A DNA stretch of 64,000 bases, taken from Lachnospiraceae bacterium. GTDB lineage: Bacteria; Bacillota; Clostridia; Lachnospirales; Lachnospiraceae. The stretch lies in contig JAFTFE010000130.1 in the NCBI GenBank assembly GCA_017449765.1, forward strand, positions 31,723-95,722, written 5' to 3'. The notes beneath the pieces are model-generated. The model searched no databases, was not told the origin of the DNA, and saw nothing but the letters and a program-made list of their open reading frames with translations. Of this stretch, positions 57,207 through 63,933 are shown piece by piece; positions within the stretch are counted from its first letter, which is position 1, and each line of letters opens with the position of its first letter. The translations under genes were made by a program, and so were the position numbers.

Positions 57207-58052
57207 TCATCTGTTTTCATTCAGTATCCTGTCAAAGGTTTTATAATTCCTGTCATCTCCCGGGCGACAATATACGGCAAACTCAATCGTCTTAAAATCA
57301 TACAAATAATCCTTAATTACATTTGATGCCGCCCTTGCAACAACGTCCGGAGAATTGGCAAATGCTCCACAGCCAAATGCACCCAAAATAACAACATCAT
57401 TTTTATCCTGTCTTGCCACATCAAGAATTCTTCTGAGTCTTTTTTCATGTATGGATAAAAGTTCATCATCAGATACATTTATCGCCTTACTGCCATCTCC
57501 CGGATTCATCGGATTTGAAGGTTTATCTCTCAAATTCGGTGCAGCGCAGGTAATGACATTAACCTTATACCAATCCTTTACTCTCATAAGTCTCGGATTG
57601 GAGGTGTCTGATTTAAAAACAGTAACCTCCGGTGTATATATACAGTCATCGTTGTGCAGCGGATTTCTTTCCTTCCTGTGAGGCTGATAAAAACCATTCC
57701 ACATATCATCCGTGTTTAAACAAAAATATAATGTCGAACATCTGCACAATGCTTCCTCCTGGGCACTTGCACCTCTCGTCACTCCACCTCCGGGATTTGA
57801 AGCCGACGCAAAATTGTGTACCACAGTTTTTTGTCCTATATATGCTGATGCTGCTTCATATGTTCGTTTTGCGGATACTATAACCTTCGCTTTTCCCGAA
57901 AATCTATTATCGCTATCTGATTTAATTTTTTCTTTTTCCGGTATCAACCTTTGTTTTTTTATTGAATTCTTTATCGACTCTGCCAGATCTTCATTTTCCC
58001 TGCATAGTCTTTCGGTATCTTCAAATACCAATCTATTTTCTTTTCTTCCCAT
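57207..58052 (-). CDS. Microbial PARG-type macrodomain protein (TIGR02452 family)
   Basis: 281 residues. The catalytic signature of bacterial poly(ADP-ribose) glycohydrolases is intact: HNFASASNPGGGVTRGA followed by QEEALCRCSTLY (GGG...QEE, about residues 80-108). The TIGR02452 layout is complete, with a charged helical N-terminus of about 60 residues, VNVITCAAPNLRDK near 168 and VVILGAFGCGAFANSPD near 225. It should hydrolyse ADP-ribose bonds or bind phosphorylated ADP-ribose. Next to kptA, the cyclic-phosphate ADP-ribose product is a plausible target, but that is inference. AGGAG precedes the ATG. Confidence 0.93.
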   Translation of the reverse strand: MGRKENRLVFEDTERLCRENEDLAESIKNSIKKQRLIPEKEKIKSDSDNRFSGKAKVIVSAKRTYEAASAYIGQKTVVHNFASASNPGGGVTRGASAQEEALCRCSTLYFCLNTDDMWNGFYQPHRKERNPLHNDDCIYTPEVTVFKSDTSNPRLMRVKDWYKVNVITCAAPNLRDKPSNPMNPGDGSKAINVSDDELLSIHEKRLRRILDVARQDKNDVVILGAFGCGAFANSPDVVARAASNVIKDYLYDFKTIEFAVYCRPGDDRNYKTFDRILNENR

Positions 58053-58130
58053 TTTTTTTGCTCCTATTACTTTTACTTCTGACTCTTATAAACTGTCACA
58101 TTACAAGCAAAGTTTAATCTGCTTATCTGT

Positions 58131-58799
58131 TTACTCCTCATCTTCTTCAACCATCACATAAAGTCGGCTTGGTCTATGTGCATCTCCTGTTGTCATGTAT
58201 TCGGTTTCCTCAACCATACCAGCTATCTTCTTACGGAAGTTTGCTTTATACAGTTTCTTTCCGAGAAGGATTTCATAAACCCTTTGAAGCTCCGGCAGTG
58301 TAAACATTTCGTCTACAAGATGAAATGCTATGTCAGTATATTCAACCTTGTTTGCCAGCCTCCACCTTGCATAATCTATAATCTCCTTATGGTCAAATGC
58401 AAGCTCTTCATCACCGGCAAGCAAATCCTCTACATCCACAAGCCATGCACCCGCTACACGCTCACCGGGTCTGAATGCAAGCTTCTCAACAGGCACAAGT
58501 GCCATATATGCAACTGATATGATTCTCATTCTCGGATCCCTGTCCACATCTCCGAAGGTATAAAGCTGTTCAAAGTAAATATCCTCAAGTCCTGTTTCTT
58601 CCTTTATACCACGCCTCACCGCTTCATCAAGAGTCTCATCTATCCCGACAAACACTCCCGGAAGTGCCAGCATCCCTGCAAACGGTTCCTCCTCCCTTTC
58701 TATCATAAGAAGCTGAAGCTTGTCATCCTCAATGGTAAATACAAGCAGATCAACCGCTACAGACATTTTTTCATATAATGATGAATCATATCCCTTCAT
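58131..58799 (-). CDS. NrtR-like Nudix-winged-helix regulator with degenerate Nudix box
   Basis: 222 residues. The Nudix domain comes first (about 12-140: VAVDLLVFTIEDDKLQLLMIERE, LALPGVFVGIDETLDEAVRRGIKEETGL). The winged helix follows (about 150-215: FTLPELQRVYEILLGKKLYKANFRKKI), the exact layout of NrtR, which represses NAD genes and senses ADP-ribose or NAD. The catalytic REUxEE is RGIKEE here: the first Glu is Gly, so hydrolysis is probably lost and the domain is a sensor. It is a good candidate to bind the dyads at the cluster promoter. Confidence 0.9.
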   Translation of the reverse strand: MKGYDSSLYEKMSVAVDLLVFTIEDDKLQLLMIEREEEPFAGMLALPGVFVGIDETLDEAVRRGIKEETGLEDIYFEQLYTFGDVDRDPRMRIISVAYMALVPVEKLAFRPGERVAGAWLVDVEDLLAGDEELAFDHKEIIDYARWRLANKVEYTDIAFHLVDEMFTLPELQRVYEILLGKKLYKANFRKKIAGMVEETEYMTTGDAHRPSRLYVMVEEDEE

Positions 58800-58914
58800 A
58801 CTTTGGTTCTTCCTCTCTTTCTATTGATATACTTTCACAATAAGCCTGATAAACCCTTATGCTATCCTGATTATAAACTGCTCTTATCTCTTTATATAAT
58901 TTTATTTCTTCCAT
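58786..58914 (-). CDS. Short ORF resembling the N-terminus of DUF4291
   Basis: 42 codons with GAGAGGA upstream and a stop inside the first codons of the NrtR-like gene. The reading EIRAVYNQDSIRVYQAYCES resembles, from memory, the opening of DUF4291 proteins (IRAVY....IRVYQAY), which are normally about 190 residues. It is probably a leftover of a deleted gene; it could also act as a coupling leader for the regulator. Confidence 0.55.
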   Translation of the reverse strand: MEEIKLYKEIRAVYNQDSIRVYQAYCESISIEREEEPKYEGI

Positions 58915-58932
58915 ATTAATCATCCTCTCTTC

Positions 58933-59859
58933 CTATACAACGAGTCTTCCTTGCCGATCGGCCACACTTATTTTTAATTCCATTCCCGAATTAAAATCTA
59001 TGGAATCCTCAAGTATTCCATCTGAAAATACCACTCCGTTTTCCGGCATACCCGATATAAATGTAAGACTATCCTTTGCCGTAACACGACCATATACAAG
59101 TCCGGTCTGTGTAAATTTACTCGGATACGGTTCTCTTACCTGAAATGTAAGCTGCCCACAGTCCCAGCTGTAGGAAGGCTCCGGTACATCACCAAGCTTA
59201 AACGCCTTTGCCATACCGCGAAGCTCTGCCATAACAGATTTATGCCAGCCGGTCATTCCAAGTCCGGTTGATATGATTACACCGGAGGATGACTGATTTT
59301 CTACTATACCATTATAACACATATGATACCTTGCGGAAGTATGATTATTTATTCCCACGAAAAAATCATTTACGGCATAGAGTATCTGTCCATCCTTGGT
59401 TTCCGCCTTACCCATCGTAACTTTTCTTTCATCAAATTCTCCTTTTACAACCTTTGGAATTATCCTGCCTGCGTCTTCCGGCTCAAAAGGAAGCAGCTCT
59501 CCGCTCCATCTTTTTGTATCGGGATTAATGCCTATAAGCGGTTGACCATCCAGATACTTCATAACATTTGCAACAAGTCCGTCCTGACCCACTGCTATGA
59601 TTATATCCTTCGCTCCAAATATCATATTTGGAACATACTCTCTGTCTATCTCCTGAATTCTCGCATAAGGTTGGGCAAGCTCATGAACCTTCTTTAACGC
59701 ACAGTAGTAATTATTATGCTCTAACTCATAGTCACCAAAATCAGCACCCAAATGTTCAACATAAAATCTTGCCTGCTCTATGGTATTATATCTTTTTTTC
59801 AAGTCTTCAAGTCTGGTTTTCCTTTTTACTATGATTATCTTATTCATGCCTCTGTCCAT
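58933..59859 (-). CDS. NAD-kinase-like protein
   Basis: 308 residues from the ATG at 59859 (GGAGGG 7 bp upstream). The kinase signature is present in altered form: IIIAVGQDGLVANVMKYL (GQDG instead of GGDG) near residue 90. PLIGINPDTKRWSGELLPF and the later IVENQSSSGVIISTGLGMTGWHK match the NAD-binding and GxxG segments of the ATP-NAD kinase superfamily. The first 70 residues are an additional helical section. It may phosphorylate NAD or an ADP-ribose derivative. The cell's standard NAD kinase is not in the window, so this is likely a specialised paralogue of the cluster. Confidence 0.82.
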   Translation of the reverse strand: MDRGMNKIIIVKRKTRLEDLKKRYNTIEQARFYVEHLGADFGDYELEHNNYYCALKKVHELAQPYARIQEIDREYVPNMIFGAKDIIIAVGQDGLVANVMKYLDGQPLIGINPDTKRWSGELLPFEPEDAGRIIPKVVKGEFDERKVTMGKAETKDGQILYAVNDFFVGINNHTSARYHMCYNGIVENQSSSGVIISTGLGMTGWHKSVMAELRGMAKAFKLGDVPEPSYSWDCGQLTFQVREPYPSKFTQTGLVYGRVTAKDSLTFISGMPENGVVFSDGILEDSIDFNSGMELKISVADRQGRLVV

Positions 59860-59931
59860 AGCCTACCCTCCTTCCTTATTTTTATATGCTTTGGTTGCAA
59901 TTCCTGTGTCCTTTAATATCGCTGATGCCTG

Positions 59932-61047
59932 TTATTTACTTTTTTGTATTATAGTCTCAAGCAAATCCGGAGTCATATTAAGAGTTCCTATTTTTCCGGC
60001 ATTTTCACCAAGTTCCATAAACGCCTTAGCCATAAGAGTATTTGGATCCATTTGAGCAAGTGCACAGGCTTCAATCAATGTAACATTTACATTTTCATAT
60101 GCCTTCATCATAGCAGCTACAGCATACGCCTTTTCTTCAGCCTTACATCTCTCATTTTCAACCTCAAGGGCAACGTATTCCTTGTTCCTTTCCTCAAGCT
60201 TAATTTTCTCCTCCATCTCCTGCTGCTTAATCTTTATCTTCCTTGCTGCAGCCATCTCATCAAGCTCAAGCTCACCCTCAAGAGCTACACTTTTTATCTC
60301 CTGCTCCTTTTCCTTCTTCTCCTTCTCCATGGCAAGCTCATGTCTTTGCATACTTAACATCATTTCCTGCTCTTTTTCGTTCTTTTCTTTTTCCTTTTCC
60401 GCAACTCTAATCTCTGTATTAAGTTCATTTTCTTTTATTATTCTTTCCTGTTCAATCGCTGCATTTCTTCTTAAATAGATAGCATCATCCTGCTCCTTAA
60501 GAATCTGCTCTCTGGCAGCCGCCTCAAGTGCCTTTCTTGTTTCAGGCTTTGCAGTTATTCCAAGCACATTAACTGCTATAACTCTGATGCCGAGACTTTT
60601 TATAGTTTCATCCTCACTAAGACCGTTTGATATGAGCATAGCCATTTCATCCGCAAGAGTTATTATGGTCCTTACATCCCTCTTACCTACTTCTCTTATG
60701 ACAATTGCCTTGATTATGTTATTAATTCTTTTATTCAATACATTCATCGCAGCGTATTGTCTTTCATATTTTCCTGAATCAAACGCGAAATCCGCCATTT
60801 TTATTGCCTGATCATAATTGCTTATCATGTATGTAGTAGCTCCTTGTACACATACAGTCTGAAAATCAGAAGTAACCAATTCATCAAAAGCAAATGCTCC
60901 GTCGAATGCTGTAGCAGGTACAACCAATATATTGGTTCTCATGCTGCTGTAAAGTACTGACAAGCCTAAGCCCCTCTTAACTACATTTCCATCCTTAATC
61001 ACCATTACATAATCATTTGGTTGAAACTTTCTAAACCGTATTCCCAT
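59932..61047 (-). CDS. Soluble SPFH/band-7 domain protein with coiled coil
   Basis: 371 residues, first gene of the cluster, AAGGAGG before the ATG. Residues 1-180 form an SPFH domain (QPNDYVMVIKDGNVVKRG, TYMISNYDQAIKMADFAF, SLGIRVIAVNVLGITAKPETRKALE). Residues about 185-305 are a Glu/Lys-rich coiled coil (IRVAEKEKEKNEKEQEMM). A small helical tail holds ALAQMDPNTLMAKAF. There is no membrane helix or signal, unlike flotillins and HflK/C, so it probably assembles as a cytoplasmic cage or ring on other partners. It begins 74 bp after the start of transcription predicted from the promoter. Confidence 0.88.
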   Translation of the reverse strand: MGIRFRKFQPNDYVMVIKDGNVVKRGLGLSVLYSSMRTNILVVPATAFDGAFAFDELVTSDFQTVCVQGATTYMISNYDQAIKMADFAFDSGKYERQYAAMNVLNKRINNIIKAIVIREVGKRDVRTIITLADEMAMLISNGLSEDETIKSLGIRVIAVNVLGITAKPETRKALEAAAREQILKEQDDAIYLRRNAAIEQERIIKENELNTEIRVAEKEKEKNEKEQEMMLSMQRHELAMEKEKKEKEQEIKSVALEGELELDEMAAARKIKIKQQEMEEKIKLEERNKEYVALEVENERCKAEEKAYAVAAMMKAYENVNVTLIEACALAQMDPNTLMAKAFMELGENAGKIGTLNMTPDLLETIIQKSK

Positions 61048-61095
61048 AATATCCTCCTTTCCGGCGTTTTATACCTTATAAAAATGTATTGTTTT

Positions 61096-61118
61096 GTTAG
61101 TATGTTATGACTACTAAC
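61096..61118. promoter_or_regulatory. Operator dyad downstream of the cluster promoter
   Basis: GTTAGTA (61096-61102) and TACTAAC (61112-61118) form a perfect 7-bp inverted repeat 9 bp apart, just inside the transcribed region. The half-site recurs in the second dyad at 61168-61196. Confidence 0.7.
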
Positions 61119-61127
61119 TTTATATGC

Positions 61128-61156
61128 ATCATAGTATACTTTTGATACTTTGTCAA
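61128..61156 (-). promoter_or_regulatory. Promoter of the SPFH-NAD-RNA cluster
   Basis: TTGACA (61156-61151), exactly 17 bp, TATGAT (61133-61128) on the minus strand. It is near consensus and flanked on both sides by dyads. Confidence 0.85.
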
Positions 61157-61167
61157 GTATTGTTTTG

Positions 61168-61196
61168 CTACTAACTAATTTTTAAAATATTAGTAG
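61168..61196. promoter_or_regulatory. Operator dyad upstream of the cluster promoter
   Basis: CTACTAAC (61168-61175) and ATTAGTAG (61189-61196) form an inverted repeat (7 of 8) with 13 bp between. It shares the half-site of the downstream dyad and lies 12 bp upstream of the -35 box. Confidence 0.65.
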
Positions 61197-61301
61197 TTAT
61201 GCAATACTATCACATGCTTTGTTTTAAATTTTTATAAATTTGGCAAAAAACAAGGCAAAAAAATGTAATACGAATTTCCTTTCATTATCATATATGCAAA
61301 A

Positions 61302-61332
61302 CAAAAACCTTGCAGGAAAGCAACCTGCAAGG
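61302..61332 (-). terminator. Terminator of the SLC13-type gene
   Basis: CCTTGCAGG (61308-61316) and CCTGCAAGG (61324-61332) form a perfect stem; on the minus strand TTTTTGT follows. It isolates the cluster from the upstream permease. The 315-bp gap 61048-61362 otherwise holds the promoter and the two dyads. Confidence 0.9.
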
Positions 61333-61362
61333 CTCAATTTTATTAATATATTTATAATAAAA

Positions 61363-62592
61363 TCAGTTTAAAATTACATAAAGACCAAGTAAAGCAATTA
61401 AGAAAAAAGCATTATAGGCAGTAAATACACGTATGTATTTACCCTTTTCATTTTTGTATTCATTTGCAAACGCCTTATGGGATATAAGGCTTGCCATAGA
61501 TGCAATAAGCGTTCCGAGTCCACCAAGATTTACACCAAGCAAAAGCGCCTTATGATTGGTAGTAAATCCCGAAAGTAAAAGTGTGGCAGGGACATTACTG
61601 ATAAACTGGCTTGCAATTATGGAGGTATATACCTCCCTGCCCTGTACAAGTTTTTCCAGCATATCTCTTATATATCCGACTCGTCCCATATTACCGGTAA
61701 ATATGAAGAAACCGATAAAGGTCAGCAAGAGCATATAGTCTGCCCTTAAGATTATCTTTTTATCTAAAATAAAAACAACAGCTAAAATAATCAAAGCCAT
61801 AACATACCACGGAACTATACGAAGCACGGTTAACACCGCAAGAACAAATAAAATAAGATATATAACAATATCAATGCGCCTATCAGTTTTTTTATTTATA
61901 TATTCTTTAGCAACGTGTTGTTCATTTAAATCAATTTGACTTTCGTATTTAATATTTGCATCATCTTTATTTGAATCATCCGCAGAACATATCGTGGTAT
62001 CACTTTCGTCTGACATATGTATCTCTTTATTCCTTCCGGGCAAAAACACAATTCCGACAATTAACAAAGCCAAAGCTAAAAGCGTATATGGCAGCATCCA
62101 CATTATAAATTCATCTATCGGCATACCGGTTAGTCCGTAAAGGTAAAGATTTTGAGGATTTCCAATCGGTGTTAGCATGCTTCCGAGATTTGCCGCTATG
62201 GTCTGAAGCACTATAACCCGAAGTGCCATTTTCTCCATGCCGCAGCTTTTCAAAATCATAATTGCAAACGGAACAAAGGTTATAAGCGCAACATCATTGG
62301 TAATCAGCATGCCTCCGAAAAAGCAAAGGAATATAAAAATTGCCGCAAGCTGCCAACCTTTTTTCACTCGTCCAAGAAGATAGTTTCCGATGATATCAAA
62401 TACACTGTTTTCCTTTAACCCTTGTATTACAACCATAAGTCCCCAGAGTATTCCCAGCGAACGCCAGTCGATATATGAGAGGTATTCCTTGTCCGGCCTT
62501 GTGAAAAATACAGATATAAATGCCAGACCCCACGCTGCAATAAGCACAGGATCTGACATTATTTTTTTTATAATACCGTTTTTATTTTTCAT
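61363..62592 (-). CDS. SLC13/ArsB-like anion permease
   Basis: 409 residues with about ten membrane helices and a polar central loop (about 190-235). Family features include a hairpin with NLGSMLTPIGNPQNLYLY near residue 137 and a mirrored QFISNVPATLLLSGF near 325. Each carries the substrate-binding turn (SML/TPIGNPQN and SNVPA) of the divalent anion:Na+ symporter and arsenite permease superfamily. Possible substrates are dicarboxylates, phosphate/sulfate or arsenite. The polar loop is unusually Asp-rich. The ribosome site is weak. Downstream gap 62593-62830 holds only the first copy of the direct repeat. Confidence 0.85.
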   Translation of the reverse strand: MKNKNGIIKKIMSDPVLIAAWGLAFISVFFTRPDKEYLSYIDWRSLGILWGLMVVIQGLKENSVFDIIGNYLLGRVKKGWQLAAIFIFLCFFGGMLITNDVALITFVPFAIMILKSCGMEKMALRVIVLQTIAANLGSMLTPIGNPQNLYLYGLTGMPIDEFIMWMLPYTLLALALLIVGIVFLPGRNKEIHMSDESDTTICSADDSNKDDANIKYESQIDLNEQHVAKEYINKKTDRRIDIVIYLILFVLAVLTVLRIVPWYVMALIILAVVFILDKKIILRADYMLLLTFIGFFIFTGNMGRVGYIRDMLEKLVQGREVYTSIIASQFISNVPATLLLSGFTTNHKALLLGVNLGGLGTLIASMASLISHKAFANEYKNEKGKYIRVFTAYNAFFLIALLGLYVILN

Positions 62593-62722
62593 AACAAAAA
62601 TATTATTCTTTCATAAATATAATTTTCATTATTATATTATTTCATTTTTTATTCTGCTTAAAATCAATTGTTTCTTTGAGGTCATTTTTATCTTACCGTT
62701 ATTTAAATAATAATCTTTTTTT

Positions 62723-62803
62723 AGCTGTGAAATATTTTCTCAATTCGCAGCCTAGGATATTGTATCACGGTTCGATACCATCTATCAATAATTTTCCGTT
62801 ATT
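62723..62803. repeat. Direct repeat, copy 1 (a displaced gene 3' end)
   Basis: About 81 bp matching 63853-63933 with few differences. On the minus strand it encodes the same ending NNGKLLIDGIEP plus stop, and continues into a degenerate form of the terminator stem. Here it has no upstream gene, so it is a duplicated tail. Confidence 0.8.
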
Positions 62804-62830
62804 CAGTTAATCTTTAAAAATCATTAGACA

Positions 62831-63282
62831 CTAATTCATTATAATTATATTCATCACCAGCGAAATCATTATATCTTTCTCGTCCGGACGAGATTCCGCA
62901 ATCATTAGTGTCAATGCAACCAGTGCTCCATATAATCTTTTAATATTTTGTTTGCCCAACGCCTGAATTCTATACCTCTTTGAGATTTTACTCGATAACC
63001 AACGGAGATAATCATATCAAGACTGTAATAATCTATCTCTCTCTTCACCTCCCTGTCCCCTTCATTTTGAACTGTCGCAATTTTTGCGACAGTTGAATTA
63101 TCTAATTCTTCTTTTAAGGCATTATTAATATGTTTACCAATTGTTTTAACATCCCTGCAAAAAAGTTCTGCCATCTGATTTCTGCTGAGCCATACTGTCT
63201 CTTGCCCAATAGGAACATTTAAAGTTATTTCTTTATCTTCCGTTGTAAACAAAACAATCTCATTTACATTATCCATATTCAT
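62831..63282 (-). pseudogene. RhuM-like protein gene, apparently deleted internally
   Basis: The first 115 residues (63282 onward) match the RhuM/virulence-protein start: EIVLFTTEDKEITLNVPIGQETVWLSRNQMAELF, KHINNALKEEL, and YYSLDMIISVGYRVKSQRGIEFRRWA. Full RhuM proteins are about 300 or more residues; here the frame stops after LKDYMEHWLH. Immediately afterwards another frame reads ALTLMIAESRPDEKDIMISLVMNII and stops at 62831, which resembles the family's C-terminus. The middle seems deleted with a frameshift at the join. A 16-bp perfect palindrome, TCTCGTCCGGACGAGA (62878-62893), lies in the tail and a 9-bp inverted repeat GACACTAAT/ATTAGTGTC brackets it. Confidence 0.7.
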
Positions 63283-63380
63283 CCTCCATCAATTAAATTA
63301 AGTATTTTTTTCTAAGATTATTAATGCATTCTACGCTATTCCGTTTATTATTTCGTATTTGCGATTTATCATGTATTTTT

Positions 63381-63406
63381 TTCGGATATGTATTAACATA
63401 TCCGAA
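63381..63406. terminator. Perfect hairpin after the XRE gene
   Basis: TTCGGATATG (63381-63390) and CATATCCGAA (63397-63406) pair perfectly, directly after the XRE stop. A T-run follows only on the plus strand, so it is a doubtful terminator for the minus-strand gene. Confidence 0.5.
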
Positions 63407-63408
63407 TT

Positions 63409-63753
63409 TTATAAATCTCCCAATGCCTTCATATATCCCAAAAGCCTGTCTTTTGCTGTTTTATTTAGCTTATTGTATTCTATAAGAATATCGTAGGCTT
63501 CCGTTCCCTTGCTAACAATTTCAAAATCTTCATTTGATGCAACATCAGTATTTGTCATAGTATCCTGCAAAAGCTCATACGGAGAAACATTAAGCACTTC
63601 ACATATTTTCATAATCTTATCAGAAGAAGGATTTGTTTTTTTTCTTTTCCAGTCGCTTATAGTACTCTGAGAAATACCTGTTGCTTCTGAAAATTCAATC
63701 TGACTCATGCCTCGCTCTTCCATAATCTTATATATGCGTTCACTGATAATCAT
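63409..63753 (-). CDS. XRE-family transcriptional repressor
   Basis: 114 residues. The helix-turn-helix is complete: IYKIMEERGMSQIEFSEATGISQSTISDWKRKK near the N-terminus, followed by PSSDKIMKICEVLNVSPYELL. The C-terminal 45 residues are a small helical dimerisation segment. It is phage-repressor-like and controls its own promoter if the dyad across the -10 box is its operator. It lies upstream of the RhuM-like pseudogene, the pair being bounded by direct repeats. GGAGGA precedes the ATG. Confidence 0.9.
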   Translation of the reverse strand: MIISERIYKIMEERGMSQIEFSEATGISQSTISDWKRKKTNPSSDKIMKICEVLNVSPYELLQDTMTNTDVASNEDFEIVSKGTEAYDILIEYNKLNKTAKDRLLGYMKALGDL

Positions 63754-63793
63754 ATAAATCCTCCAACTTATAATTTGTGATTACGTTTCAAGA

Positions 63794-63834
63794 TTCGTTT
63801 TTACGAAATTATCATTTATATATTTTTTTGTCAA
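63794..63834 (-). promoter_or_regulatory. Promoter and operator of the XRE gene
   Basis: TTGACA (63834-63829), 17 bp, TAATTT (63811-63806) on the minus strand. The perfect dyad TTCGT-N4-ACGAA (63794-63807) overlaps the -10 box, as expected for an autoregulated repressor. Confidence 0.65.
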
Positions 63835-63852
63835 GTGTTATTTAAACAAAAA

Positions 63853-63933
63853 GGCTGTGAAATATTTTGTCATTTCACAGCCTAAAAAATTGTATCACGG
63901 TTTGATACCATCTATCAATAATTTTCCGTTATT
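63853..63933. repeat. Direct repeat, copy 2 (native gene 3' end and terminator)
   Basis: The intact copy of the repeat at 62723-62803. It comprises the last 12 codons of the gene entering from the right and its terminator: GGCTGTGAAAT (63853-63863) with ATTTCACAGCC (63872-63882), followed on the minus strand by TTTTTGTTT. Confidence 0.85.

Noticed and set aside
63409-63753. Prophage remnant at the right edge
   Set aside because: Only one repressor and a damaged RhuM-like gene are present; no integrase, structural or lysis genes are visible in the window.
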